Below are positions 1-11,879 of a DNA stretch of 64,000 nt, piece after piece. Position 1 is the first letter of the stretch; the number at the start of each line of letters is the position of its first letter. The position numbers and the translations under genes are program-made. The notes under the pieces were generated by a model. It ran no database searches. It was not told the DNA's origin and was given only the letters and a program-made list of their open reading frames with translations. Source of the stretch: Arsenophonus sp052401645 (GTDB lineage: Bacteria > Pseudomonadota > Gammaproteobacteria > Enterobacterales > Enterobacteriaceae); NCBI GenBank assembly GCA_052401645.1, contig CP198939.1, positions 372,001-436,000 on the forward strand. Direction: 5' to 3'.

Positions 1-2218
1 TAAAAACATTATATAACAATTAATTATAATCAATAAAATATTGATTATTTTAATATAAATTTATTTTATTTCTGAGAATATAACTATATTAATTAATAAA
101 GTTATATAAATTATTTATTTTAATAAAAGTTATTTCTTTAATCAAAAAAAACTAAGAAATTAATTTTTAAGAAAAAATATTAAGTATGTATTAAATAAAA
201 TAATTATATTCTTCATTTCATATTATATTTTAATTTAAATAAAATTAGATAAATCATATGGTTATATAAAAAATAATATTAATATATATTGAAATTTAAT
301 CTATAGATTAAATATATTAAGTAACTTAATTATATAAATAATAAATTTATTTTAATAAATAAATTTATTTTATTAAATTTAATATTAATTATATGTTTTA
401 AATATGATTTAATGTAATATTATTATATTAAATCATATTTAAATTTTTTAATTTTATAAATTCTTTTTATTATAAATTTTATAAAATATTTTAATATTTA
501 AAATATTAATTATTTTAATTATTAAAAATCATACCATCAAATAAATCTAATAATATTTTTAATTTTAATTATTAAAAACGTATTTATTTAAATTTTACGG
601 TGATTATTAATAAAATTAATCAATTAGCATATAAATAAAAAATATACAATTTTTATATATTTAATTTATTTTTTTAACAGAGATTTATTAAGACAGATAA
701 AATTTATTAGTATTATTAATTTTTTATGATTGTTGATATAAGATAAAAAATCTTTTCTTATATTAAGTTATAATATTAATTAAATATATTATTTATTATT
801 TTAACTTAATAAAATAAAATGGAATATTTTAACTTTAAATAATAATTGTAGACCATTTTTATTAAAAGAATAAATTAATTATATATCCAGTTTATTTTGC
901 ACTAAGATAATATTAATATTATCTTTAATATTTAATTAAAGTATTATTTATAATTCAAATAAAAGAAATTATTACTTAAGAGTAAAAATTAATTATTTCA
1001 ATATAAAACTATTCTACTATATTTATAGTAATATATTTAAGTAAAATATATTAAATGATAATTTTATAAATTTTTGTCATTAGACATATAACTTATAAAG
1101 TTATGTATTTGCCATATAATAACAATACAGATATTAATAAATATTAATTACTAAAAAAATATCATCTATGAATTTAATTGATATAGTAAAATTAGTACTT
1201 TATGAATAATGAAAATAAAATAATATCTAATATTATTAACTGTTGTATATAATTATAATACAATTTTTATTCTAATTAAATTAAGTAAAAAAATTTAAAT
1301 TTTAATTTATTATTTATCTTAATAATTTAAATAAAATTTATTAATAATTAAAAAATAAACATAGAAAATTTCTATAAGTTAGTTATATTAATCATGTTAT
1401 TTATAATTCTTTAAAATATATAAAAATATCTTAAATCAGAATAATGTATAGAAAAATTATTAACAATGTTTAATTCAATCTAATCAATATTCATTTTTTC
1501 TCTTTTTTATAGTATTTTAAAAAAATAATAATTTATATAGTAAAACGAATAATTTCAATAATTTCTTATTTATTTTTTAAAAAATATAATTAAGATTTTA
1601 TCTTTTAGTGTTTTTATTTATATAACTTCTTAAAATACTATTTTTATTTGATATAAAATTTGAGTTCAGAACTAATATAAATAAACATTAATTTATCTAT
1701 AATCAATGTAAAACAATAATATTTATTAATAATTATAAAATTATTATTTTTTACTTAGTTTTATAGCATTATTATAAAAAAAGTGCTATATGTAAAATAT
1801 AGAAATTATTTATAATAATATAAGTATTATTGATTATACTAATTTAAAAATTAAAATTGAAAATTAAATTTTCATCCTAAATTACAATTAATAGATTAAT
1901 TATTTTATTTTTATAAATATTTTTATTAAATATAATTAAATTAATAATATGATTTTTAGTTTTTTTTAAATATTATTTTTTATTAAAATTTAGAATATTT
2001 TCTCTATCACTAACAACTAATATATTAATGTATTATTACTTAATAATACATTAATATATTAGTGTTAATAAATTAATTAATTTTATATCTATAAGATTAC
2101 TTAATAAATGTTTTTTTAAACATTAATATTCAATTAATGGTAAATATTTATTTATTTAATAGATAAATAAAACTGCGTTACTTAAAACAATAATCTATTT
2201 TATTACGTAAATTTAAAC
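1..2218. other. A/T-rich spacer upstream of glyQ, no gene seen
   Basis: All six frames are broken by frequent stops and I recognise no protein, tRNA or promoter. The only structured element is the inverted repeat at 2011-2067. By analogy with the rest of the window this is probably eroded former coding DNA, but nothing readable remains. Confidence 0.7.
2011..2067. repeat. Long inverted repeat, 23-bp perfect arms plus extension
   Basis: The arms 2016-2038 and 2041-2063 are perfect reverse complements separated by only two bases (CT). Four more pairs (2011-2014 with 2064-2067) extend the stem past one bulged A at 2015. It lies about 150 bp upstream of glyQ. There is no trailing T run in either direction that would make it a clear terminator. 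Confidence 0.85.
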
Positions 2219-3130
2219 ATGCAAAAGTTTGATATAAAAACATTTCAGGGATTGACTTTAGCATTACAGGATTACTGGATGCATCAAGGTTGTATGATTG
2301 TTCAACCCTTAGATATAGAAGTTGGCGCAGGAACTTCACATCCAATAACTTGTTTGAGAGCACTTGGCCCTGAGCCAATTTTTGCTGCTTATGTTCAACC
2401 ATCTCGTCGCCCAACTGATGGGCGTTATGGTGAAAATCCTAATCGCCTTCAACACTATTATCAATTTCAAGTTATTATGAAACCTTCACCAAATAATATT
2501 CAAGAGTTATATTTTGATTCATTAAAAGTATTAGGATTAGATCCCACTATCCATGATATTAGATTTGTTGAAGATAATTGGGAAAATCCTTCCTTAGGGG
2601 CTTTTGGGATCGGTTGGGAAGTTTGGTTAAATGGAATGGAAATAACTCAATTTACTTATTTTCAACAAATTGGTAGTTTAAAATGTAAACCTGTTACTGG
2701 TGAAATTACTTATGGTCTTGAGCGTTTAGCTATGTATATTCAAAATGTAGATAATATATATGATTTACTTTGGTCTGATACTTCTTCAGGAAAAAGGACT
2801 TACGGTGATATTTACTATCAAAATGAAATTGAACAATCAGCTTATAATTTTGAATATGCAAATGTTGATTTTTTATTAAAATGCTTTGAAGAACATGAGA
2901 AAGAAGCGCAATATTTATTATCACTAAAAACACCATTATCTTTACCAGCGTACGAACGTATTTTAAAAGCTGCTCATACGTTTAATTTATTAAATTCAAG
3001 AAAAGCGATTTCAGTTACCGAACGTCAGAGTTATATTTTACGTATTCAAGCCTTAACAAAAAAGGTTGCAGAAGCTTATTATACTTCTCGTAAAGCGTTA
3101 GGTTTCCCAATATGTAAAATTAAGAAATAA
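2219..3130 (+). CDS. glyQ: Glycyl-tRNA synthetase alpha subunit
   Basis: Catalytic (alpha) subunit of the bacterial alpha2beta2 glycyl-tRNA synthetase, which activates glycine with ATP and charges tRNA-Gly in the cytoplasm. The product is 303 residues, the same length as the E. coli protein, and matches it throughout: the N-terminal FQGLTLALQDYW, the segment RYGENPNRLQHYYQFQV and the C-terminal RKALGFP are all recognisable. The ATG at 2219 gives the family N-terminus (MQKFDIKTFQGL). No good Shine-Dalgarno is visible, as for many genes in this window. glyS follows after 14 nt in the same direction, the usual glyQS operon, so the two subunits are presumably co-expressed. Confidence 0.98.
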   Translation: MQKFDIKTFQGLTLALQDYWMHQGCMIVQPLDIEVGAGTSHPITCLRALGPEPIFAAYVQPSRRPTDGRYGENPNRLQHYYQFQVIMKPSPNNIQELYFDSLKVLGLDPTIHDIRFVEDNWENPSLGAFGIGWEVWLNGMEITQFTYFQQIGSLKCKPVTGEITYGLERLAMYIQNVDNIYDLLWSDTSSGKRTYGDIYYQNEIEQSAYNFEYANVDFLLKCFEEHEKEAQYLLSLKTPLSLPAYERILKAAHTFNLLNSRKAISVTERQSYILRIQALTKKVAEAYYTSRKALGFPICKIKK

Positions 3131-3144
3131 ATAGGCTATTATTT

Positions 3145-5208
3145 ATGCAATGTACTTTTTTAGTAGAAATTGGTACAGAAGAATTACCACCAAAATCTCT
3201 TCGTTTATTAGGTGAATCATTTTTAATAAATTTTAAACATCAACTGGATAAGATTAATATAAAATATGGTAAAGTACTTTGGTATGCATCTCCTCGTCGT
3301 TTAGCATTAAAAGTAACCGATTTAGCTGTATATCAACGTGATCATCAGATCAAAAAACGTGGCCCAGCAATTAATAAAGCTTTTGATTGTACAGGTAAAC
3401 CTACTAAATCTGCTAAATGTTGGGCTAATAGTTGTGGAATTTCTGTTGAACAAGCTGAACGTTTAGTTACTGATAAAGGGGAGTGGTTATTTTATCAATC
3501 AACTAATAAAGGTAGAATGATACAAAGTTTACTCGTTGAAATAGTAATTAATTCGTTGAATTTATTGCCTATCAAAAAACCTATGTTCTGGGGTGATAAT
3601 GAAACACAATTTATACGTCCTGTTCACACCTTCATTATGTTATTGAATAATACGCTACTTAAAGGTGAAATATTTGGAGTACAGAGTAGTCGTGTTATTC
3701 GTGGTCATAGATTTATGGGTAAAACTGAATTAACTATTGATTCGGCTGAGCAATATCCTTTAATTTTACGTAAATATGGTAAAGTTATTGCTGATTATGA
3801 AGAACGTAAAATCTTAATAAAAAATAATGCGAATAAGATAGCACAAAAATTAGGTGGTTTTGTTGAATTATCTGATAATTTATTAGAAGAAGTGACTTCA
3901 TTAGTTGAATGGCCAATTGTATTAACTGCAAAATTTGATCAAAAATTTTTATCAATACCAATGGAAGCATTAGTTAACATTATCAAAGATAATCAAAAAT
4001 ATTTTCCTATTTATGATAAATTTGGTAACTTAATGTCAAATTTTATTTTTGTCGCTAACATTGAATCTTCTGATCCACAACAAATTATTATCGGAAATGA
4101 AAAGGTAATTCATCCACGTTTAGCAGATGCTGATTTTTTTTTAAAAATAGATTCTAAAAAAAAATTAGAAGATTACTTACCACAATTAGAAACGATTTTA
4201 TTTCAAAAACAACTCGGTACATTACGTGATAAAACAAATCGGTTACAAGTATTAACAGGTTGGATTGCAAATAAAATTGGTATAAACGTTAATCATGCTA
4301 TTAGAGCAAGTTTATTATCTAAATGTGATCTAATGACTAATATGGTATTTGAATTCACAAATATACAAGGTATTATAGGAATGTATTATGCTCGACGTGA
4401 TGGTGAAGAAGAAGATGTAGCAATAGCAATTAAAGAACACTATAAACCATGTTTTTCTGGTGACGAATTGCCATCAAATAATATTGCAGCTACATTAGCA
4501 TTAGCTGATAAAATGGATACCTTAGTAGGTATTTTTGGTGTTAGCCAACAACCAAAAGGTGATAAAGATCCGTTTGCATTACGTCGTGCATCACTAGGCG
4601 TATTGCGTATTATTATTGAAAAAAATTACGATTTAGATTTATTAGCATTAACGCAGAAAACGGTTAAATTGTATAACAGTAAACTAATAAATAAAAATGT
4701 TATAAATGATGTTATTAATTTTATATTTGGGCGGTTTCGTACGTTGTATATAGATTTAGGATATCGTATTGACATTATACAGTCTGTTTTAATTTGTCGT
4801 CCAATTAATCTGATAGATTTTGATTTGCGAATAAAAGCTGTTACTTATTTTAGTACTTTACCGGAATTTAAAACGCTGTTAACTGCTAATAAACGAGTTG
4901 TTAATATTCTTAATAAGTCAAGTGAAAAATTAAATAAAAGTGTTTCTACCACATTATTAATGATACCAGAAGAAATTATATTAGCAGATAATTTAGTTAT
5001 TTTAGAGAATAAATTATCTCCTTTATTTGACGATAGACATTATAAAACTGCATTAATTGAACTAGCTTCACTACATAAAGTTATCGATTCTTTCTTTGAA
5101 AAGGTAATGATTATTAATAGCAATCAATTATTAAGAATAAATCGTTTAACTTTATTAAAGAAATTGCGTGACTTATTTTTACGTGTTGCAGATATTTCTT
5201 TACTATAG
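3145..5208 (+). CDS. glyS: Glycyl-tRNA synthetase beta subunit
   Basis: Beta subunit of the tetrameric glycyl-tRNA synthetase; it binds tRNA-Gly and is needed for charging by GlyQ. The product is 687 residues (E. coli 689). Recognisable landmarks are the N-terminal FLVEIGTEELPPKSL, the central NIIKDNQKYFP and DADFFLKID segments, and the C-terminal anticodon-binding part with DPFALRRASLGVLRI. The gene contains a run of nine A (4156-4164) and still reads through in frame, so it is intact despite a tract prone to slippage. It is the second gene of the glyQS pair. A weak hairpin (5272-5291) about 65 nt past the stop could end the transcript, but it lacks a T run. Confidence 0.98.
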   Translation: MQCTFLVEIGTEELPPKSLRLLGESFLINFKHQLDKINIKYGKVLWYASPRRLALKVTDLAVYQRDHQIKKRGPAINKAFDCTGKPTKSAKCWANSCGISVEQAERLVTDKGEWLFYQSTNKGRMIQSLLVEIVINSLNLLPIKKPMFWGDNETQFIRPVHTFIMLLNNTLLKGEIFGVQSSRVIRGHRFMGKTELTIDSAEQYPLILRKYGKVIADYEERKILIKNNANKIAQKLGGFVELSDNLLEEVTSLVEWPIVLTAKFDQKFLSIPMEALVNIIKDNQKYFPIYDKFGNLMSNFIFVANIESSDPQQIIIGNEKVIHPRLADADFFLKIDSKKKLEDYLPQLETILFQKQLGTLRDKTNRLQVLTGWIANKIGINVNHAIRASLLSKCDLMTNMVFEFTNIQGIIGMYYARRDGEEEDVAIAIKEHYKPCFSGDELPSNNIAATLALADKMDTLVGIFGVSQQPKGDKDPFALRRASLGVLRIIIEKNYDLDLLALTQKTVKLYNSKLINKNVINDVINFIFGRFRTLYIDLGYRIDIIQSVLICRPINLIDFDLRIKAVTYFSTLPEFKTLLTANKRVVNILNKSSEKLNKSVSTTLLMIPEEIILADNLVILENKLSPLFDDRHYKTALIELASLHKVIDSFFEKVMIINSNQLLRINRLTLLKKLRDLFLRVADISLL

Positions 5209-6095
5209 TAAATTATAAGAACTTAAAAATTAATTTAATCAATTATAAATACATTTTTATTATCAAATATTTTATCTTTTATTAAAGATAATAAAAAAGT
5301 TATGTGTAATAAATACAACTATTACTATTTTTAAAAAAATGTTGTTAAAAATATAAATAAATTTTTATTATTTGTAACTATAGTTATTAAATTTTAATAT
5401 TATTAAATAAGTATTCTAAGATTTATTTTTAATTACTTTAATAGTTTAATTTTTATGAATTATGAAGATTTTAAATTTAATTAAGATAAATTAAGTAGAT
5501 TTTTATAAGATCAATTAAATTGTAATTTAAATAAATTTATGTTTTTAAATGAATTTAATTTTTTATATAAGATATTGATATTTATTAAAAATAAAGATAT
5601 TATTATCTATAATTAATATTAATATATAATTATTAATAATAAAATTATAATAAATAAAATTATTGTTAATAATAATTTTATGTTCAACAGATATTGAATA
5701 GTGATATTATAATTTATATTAGATTTGATTTTAATAAATTAATTAAAATATATTAATGCCTAGTTAAGTAAATGATACTAAATTTAATATTTTTTATTAG
5801 AAAGATTTAACTATTTTTTAAAATTTTTGTTAATAAATTGATATTTAATAATTATTACTAACTAATCAGTTAATTTTTATAAAAAAATAATAATTAATAT
5901 CAATTATTTTAATAATTAATTAATATCTCTTATTTAAGATAAATTATATAAGATATTTTATATAATATAAAATATCTTATCATTATATTAATTGTAATAA
6001 TAAAGTTAATATTATAATTATATTTTATTTTTAAATAAAAAAATATTTCTTTTTAAGAAATTATTTACTTTTAAGTTTAAAAATAACTAAAATTA
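5209..6095. other. A/T-rich spacer between glyS and the tRNA promoter
   Basis: No gene is recognised. It contains a weak hairpin just after glyS (5272-5291, 8-bp stem, 4-base loop) and the 16-bp-arm inverted repeat at 5948-5980. Confidence 0.6.
5948..5980. repeat. Inverted repeat, 16-bp perfect arms, 1-base loop
   Basis: Bases 5948-5963 and 5965-5980 are perfect reverse complements around a single A. It lies about 120 bp upstream of the tRNA-Pro promoter. It is part of the wider set of spacer palindromes; no function is evident. Confidence 0.8.
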
Positions 6096-6124
6096 TTGAC
6101 TAGCTTATTATGACAATGTAGGAT
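6096..6124 (+). promoter_or_regulatory. Sigma-70-type promoter of tRNA-Pro
   Basis: A -35 box TTGACT (6096-6101, 5 of 6 to consensus), a 17-base spacer and a -10 box TAGGAT (6119-6124, 4 of 6) lie just ahead of the tRNA, whose first base is at 6135. The predicted start near 6131 leaves a very short 5' leader. In E. coli this tRNA is the last of a four-tRNA operon (argX-hisR-leuT-proM). Here the promoter abuts proM directly, so the upstream tRNAs are absent from this locus. Confidence 0.7.
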
Positions 6125-6134
6125 GGTTATTATT

Positions 6135-6208
6135 CGGTGAGTAGCGCAGCTTGGTAGCGTAACTGGTTTGGGACCAGTGGGTCGGAGGTTCAAATCCTCT
6201 CTCGCCGA
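6135..6208 (+). tRNA. proM: tRNA-Pro (anticodon TGG)
   Basis: A complete cloverleaf can be drawn. The acceptor stem is CGGTGAG with CTCGCCG (one G-T pair), the D stem is GCGC with GCGT, the anticodon stem is ACTGG with CCAGT around loop TTTGGGA (anticodon TGG at 6169-6171), and the T arm holds GGTTCAAATCC. It is nearly identical to E. coli proM, with a few C-to-T changes that turn Watson-Crick pairs into G-U. The 3' end after the discriminator A (6208) reads TT rather than CCA. The CCA tail is therefore not encoded and must be added by tRNA nucleotidyltransferase, whereas E. coli tRNA genes encode it. A tRNA-Pro with U34 could read all four proline codons if suitably modified. Confidence 0.97.
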
Positions 6209-6228
6209 TTAAATCTTATAATTTTATA

Positions 6229-6258
6229 CTTAATAAAGATTTTTATCTTATTAATAAG
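6229..6258 (+). terminator. Possible terminator hairpin after tRNA-Pro
   Basis: About 20 nt past the tRNA, TTAATAAAGAT can pair with ATCTTATTAA around a T-rich loop, with one bulged A. The stem is A/T-only and no clean T run follows, so this is a weak call. Confidence 0.3.
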
Positions 6259-9200
6259 TTGATATCTATTAAAACTTAAATTAAATTAATATAAATTTTA
6301 ATATTTATATATTAAAATTTAATATATTTTTTAAAAAAATCAACAATTACAATAAATAATTATTTAATTTTAATATCATTTATTATAACTGTTTAATGAT
6401 GATAAAGATTATATAAAATTATATTGGAAAATTTCATTAGAAAAAAATAAGAAATTATATAAAAATTAATTAGTCATTAATATATTAATTAACTAATAAT
6501 AAATTTATTAAAATAAAATTTATCTAATTTAATCTTAATATACTTACTTAAATTTTTAATTATTTTTTGCTAAATTGCTAGTAATAACTATTTATTAATT
6601 AATATTATAATTGATAAAAAATAAAAAATTTTAATAAGAATAATTAAACGCATATTAATACAATAACTATATAATTATTGAATTTTATTACTTAAGAAGA
6701 TTTTATATCTGTTATTTTAAAGATAGAATGAATGATTTATGATCTTGTTTATATATTTGTTATATTAATTTAGATAAAAAGTTACTATTTTATACATAAT
6801 TTTTATTTAAAAAAGTATTTTTATATTATAAATATTTTAAAAAATAAAGAATATATTAATTAACTTTTAACTATAAACTGTATATTACTATATTTGATGA
6901 TCTCAAAAAACTAAATAGTAGTATTTATTAAAAAATAATTTATATAATAATAAAATTATCTATATATATGAACTCTCTATTAAATAAATTAACGTATGTA
7001 ATAATTTTATCTAAATATTGTCATACAATATTTAATTTAAAATTAATTAAATAGCTTAATAAATAGTTATTAATAAAAAATAAATTTTATTTTTTATAAA
7101 ACATCCTTAAATACTAATTTAAATAAAAATATTAAGTATTATTATATTATTTTTTTAATTCTTTCACTTAAATATATTATATTTATTATTTTATTTTTAT
7201 GAATTATTTAATTTTTATTAAAAATATCAGTTTATAACATAAAATAATTTATATATTGATATAATTTTATTTTTATATGTAAAATGTATAAAACTTATAT
7301 TTTAAATATTATAAAAATATATTTTATATACTATGCATAAAATTATATCTGTTAAAAATGTTATTATTAATATTGATAATCAGAAAAAATTTCTACTATA
7401 TAAATTTGAAATTTATACAAAAACATGTTAATAATCTAAAATTAACTAAAATATGATTTATAGTTATTATTATTAATATTTTTAATGTTAAAAAAAGTTA
7501 TTTTTTAAAATATGTAATAAACTTATAATAAAATTTGTTTTTAATCTATAATTATTTTTTAATAAAAAATTACTTAATAGTAAATTAATTATTATTTTAA
7601 TAAGTGATTTTAGTATCCAAAGTCTAAATGATGTTATATATAATCATTGTTTATATTTAAATTTATTAACAAAAACATTTTCTAGATAAAGTTTTCATAT
7701 AATTAAAATGTTTTTAATGATAGTTGAAAAAGTTGTTATAACGATTCAATGATTCGTAAATTATTTTACATATAAAAAATACCGATAATATGTCTAAATA
7801 TATTATATTTAATATTCATAATAAAATTATTATTCATATATATTTGAATATTTATAATATTTTATTATCAAATTTTGATAAATCCATTATTTTAAGAATT
7901 AAAATAGTATCTGTATTATATTTAAATAACATGAAGATAAATTTCATAAAATATTAAATTTTTTTCTAGATATCTTTTTATAGATATTTTAATAAATTAT
8001 ATCAAAAAAAATTTCTAATTTTATTATTTCTTAATCTCTTTAGTATTTATTATGATGCAAGAGGTTATTATATAAAATATATTAGAATATCATTTGATTA
8101 TTTTAATATCGTATTGTATTTAAACTTTAAAATATAATAAAAAATATTTTTTAGAAATTTATGTTAGTTTAAGACTATACGAATGTTTTATTTTCAATAA
8201 TACAAATAAATTAACTCATTATGTTTTACTTAATTTTAAATATTATTTAATGTTAAAATTATAAATTACTTATTTTTCTATAATTATTTTATATGATTAA
8301 AATCAATAGCACTTGTTCATATTATCTATTTATATTTTTTTATTTTTTGCATAACTAAATATTTAAAGTTTCATTAAATGAAAAATATTGTTTATTATCA
8401 ATTAACAATTGATAATAAACTTTTATTATTATAATTAATAATAATCTTATATATTTAAAATAATCATTTCTACTTACTATTTTATTAAATTTTTTATTTT
8501 TTTAAATGTATATTCTATATTAAATCAAAATTTAATATAAATAAAAAATTATTTTACTGTGAACTTAATTTTAAGTTATTATATTATCAACTAAATAATT
8601 TTTATTATAAATAAATAATTATTTAATTATATATAATACTATTTTTAAAAATTAAAGTATTTTATATTTTTAATATTATCATCTTAAATATCTATATATG
8701 TATTATTATGAACACTTAATTTTAATCTTAAAATATAAAATAACTAATACTATTTATTATTTTATGAATTAAAATTAATAAAATTAACAATCTGTTAAAT
8801 TTTTCAATTAGTATACTATTTTCATGAATTAAAATTAAAATTTTATAAAGTAACTCATTTTTTCTTAATAAATTTTACTATAGATTTATAAAAAATAAAA
8901 AAATATAATTTGATCATCTATAAATAAATAAAAAAATATAAGTATAGTTAATTTTATTTAATTTTACTATTATGAGAAAAATTCTACTATATAGATATAT
9001 GTAATTTTAAAAAGATTTTTTGTCAATAAATCTAAAAACACTTTATACAGTTTATTATATTTTTATGTGTTTATAATATTTTTAATATATCAATCTAATT
9101 AAATTTACGTTATTTTATTTTTTAAAAAAAAGTTAAATATTAAGACTTTTATCAGTTCTAATATTATATAAATTATTTATTTAAAATAAAGTTAATATAC

Positions 9201-9577
9201 TTGATGATAGTTTTTATACATAAGAAATTTCTTATATAAATATTACTTATTAAATATAATATAATTAATATCATATGTATAGATATTATATTAGTAGGAA
9301 ATTATTTAATTTAAATTATATATATTATATAATAAAAAATATATTATTCAATAATAAAAATTAGAAATGTTATATATTATTAATAATAAAATTAAATATT
9401 TATTTCATTGCTGTATAAATTTAATTATCAAGATTTTTTAATCTTAGTTAATAGATAGTAATAAGTCATAAATATATTAAATTATGTTAAATTGTTATTC
9501 TCGACTATGTTGTTATAGTAATAAATAAACGATATTTATTAAATATGATAATTATTAAGTAATTTATTAAAAATATA

Positions 9578-9643
9578 TGTTAATATAATTTATTTATGAA
9601 TATTATAAATATTTATAATATTCATAAATAAATTATATTAACA
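9578..9643. repeat. 66-bp perfect palindrome with no loop
   Basis: Bases 9578-9610 are the exact reverse complement of 9611-9643: 33 uninterrupted pairs and no spacer. I checked every pair by hand; the match ends at an A-A mismatch (9577/9644). It contains two G-C pairs, so it is not merely an alternating AT tract. It sits in the middle of a spacer with no gene within 3 kb. It could extrude as a cruciform, or be the record of a hairpin-templated replication event. Confidence 0.95.
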
Positions 9644-11203
9644 ATTATCCTTTTCTATTCTATATAGAAATAATTTTTCTTATTAAAAATAAATCTTATG
9701 TTAATTATTAAATTTGATATTTACCAAAAAGATATTTTTATATAAATCATTAAAATTAAATATTTTTTTGTAAAGTACAATAAAATTAATTAGAAAATTT
9801 AAAATATGAAATCTTTAAAATTTATTGATAATTTTTATATCAGATCTAAAGAATATATTATCGTAATAATATATTAGATAAAATTTTATATAATAATTAT
9901 TATTGATGATATTAAAGCTAATTGATAATTATTTATTATACTAATAATTTTATAGATTAAATTTTAATTAAATTTAATAGTTAAACTTATGTATTTAATT
10001 CTATTATCATTATCTTTCATTCAAAACAAGTAGCTGACTTTTATATAATAATGCATATAAATTATGTTAGCAAAACATTATCCGATTCTATATCTAGATA
10101 AACTTATTAAATTTATCTAGATAAAATAGCTATTAAATCACTTTATACAATTTAAATATATATAATACATATTATTTTTTTGTTGTTTTGTGTTTTATTT
10201 TATAAGCTTTATTTTATTATAGATATTTTATTTAAATACTAATTAAATTATAGTTTATTTATACCATTTAATTATTTTATTTAAATTATTTATATTTATT
10301 TTATAAATAATCTACAGAAATATTTTTCTTGAATAATAATATTTTATATTAAACAACTTTATTTATAAAAATTAATGAAAAATAAAATATTTAATTTTTC
10401 ATTAAAATAATAATTAACATAAGTAAATAAATATAAATAATATTTTTTAAATATTTATATTTAAGTTAAATATTTTATACTTCTAATAAGTTATTACTCA
10501 TAACTTTACTTAATTTCTTATAAACATATTTTTTTTAAAAAAAGTATTTTAATTTTTTTCTCTAGAATTTTAAAAAAAATTGAATTTAAATAAATTTATC
10601 CATATAAAATTATATCGTAATGATATTTTATATATATTTCATTAATTTTAAATTAAAATTTCATATTTTAAAGTAGTTTAAGTAATTTAATTTCCTATTT
10701 AAAATAGTTTTATTTGTATTTAAAAATTTTTATTTTTGATAAGAATTCAGAGATTATTTATTAAAAAATGATATTTTTATTTTTAAATATTTATTAAATT
10801 CATTATTGAATAGACTTAATATCTTTTTTTAAAAAATGTTCATATCTTACATATTTTAAAATATAACAAATTTTAACCGGATTAATATTAAATTTTTAAT
10901 ACCAATAATAACTTATTCATATTTTAAGTATAAGTGAATATCTATATTTTCTTAATATTTATATTTTTATTAAAATTTCTTAGAAAATATTCTAAACAAT
11001 GATACTGTTTTTTTATTTATTATTAATGACAATAAAGTATTAATTATAAATAAAACAAATAAAATTTGTTCATTAGAATAATGATGATTATAAGTTTATA
11101 ATAAATCTCTTTAAGATTTAAAAAACTCTTCTTATTATAATTTTATAAAAATATTTTTTAATTAATTTTATATAAAAGTAATCAATTAAATAATTTATAT
11201 TTA

Positions 11204-11243
11204 ATATATATTAAAATATCTTATAAGATATTTTAATATATAT
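11204..11243. repeat. 40-bp perfect palindrome
   Basis: Arms of 20 bp meet at 11223/11224 with no loop; the core is ATCTTATAAGAT. It lies in the spacer before dsbA, with no adjacent gene. Confidence 0.85.
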
Positions 11244-11843
11244 GCTCTTATTAAGAACGTTATTCTTAGTATATTAATATTTTATTAGCAATGAAATATT
11301 ATTATTAAGATAAGTTTTAATCTAAAAGAAAAGATAACTAATAAACTTTTAACACTAAATAGTACTCAAATTAATATTTTTATTTAAATCATATATTTAG
11401 ATTATTTATTTTTAAAATATGATAAATAGTTGATATAAACAATAGTTATTTCTTATTTATGATAACTAAATAGCTTAATAAATATTAATAAATTTATTAT
11501 AAAAGAAATTTTCATCGTAAAAAATATATTTTTTAAAATTTATATTTTAATTTGTTATTGCGCCTGATTTTTGAAAAGAAAATAAAAATAGTTATTGGTA
11601 GAAAACTTTATGTAAATAACTAGTTTTTCGAAAATTAAATATTTAATTGATAACTATTCTTCTGATTAATTAATTCTAATATATAAATAAATAATATAGA
11701 TATTTTCATTATTTATAATTTAAAATTATTTTATTTAAATATTATTGCAATATAGAAATAATAATATTTATTAGAAACAATATTAAAAAAACCAAAATAA
11801 TTTTTTGATAAAAATTAACTTAGAAGATGAATTTTTATTAATC

Positions 11844-11879
11844 AATTTATAACTTTAATATATATTAAAGTTATAAATT
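11844..11879. repeat. 36-bp perfect palindrome
   Basis: Arms of 18 bp (11844-11861 and 11862-11879) meet without a loop; the core is TAATATATATTA flanked by CTT/AAG. No gene is adjacent. Confidence 0.85.
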
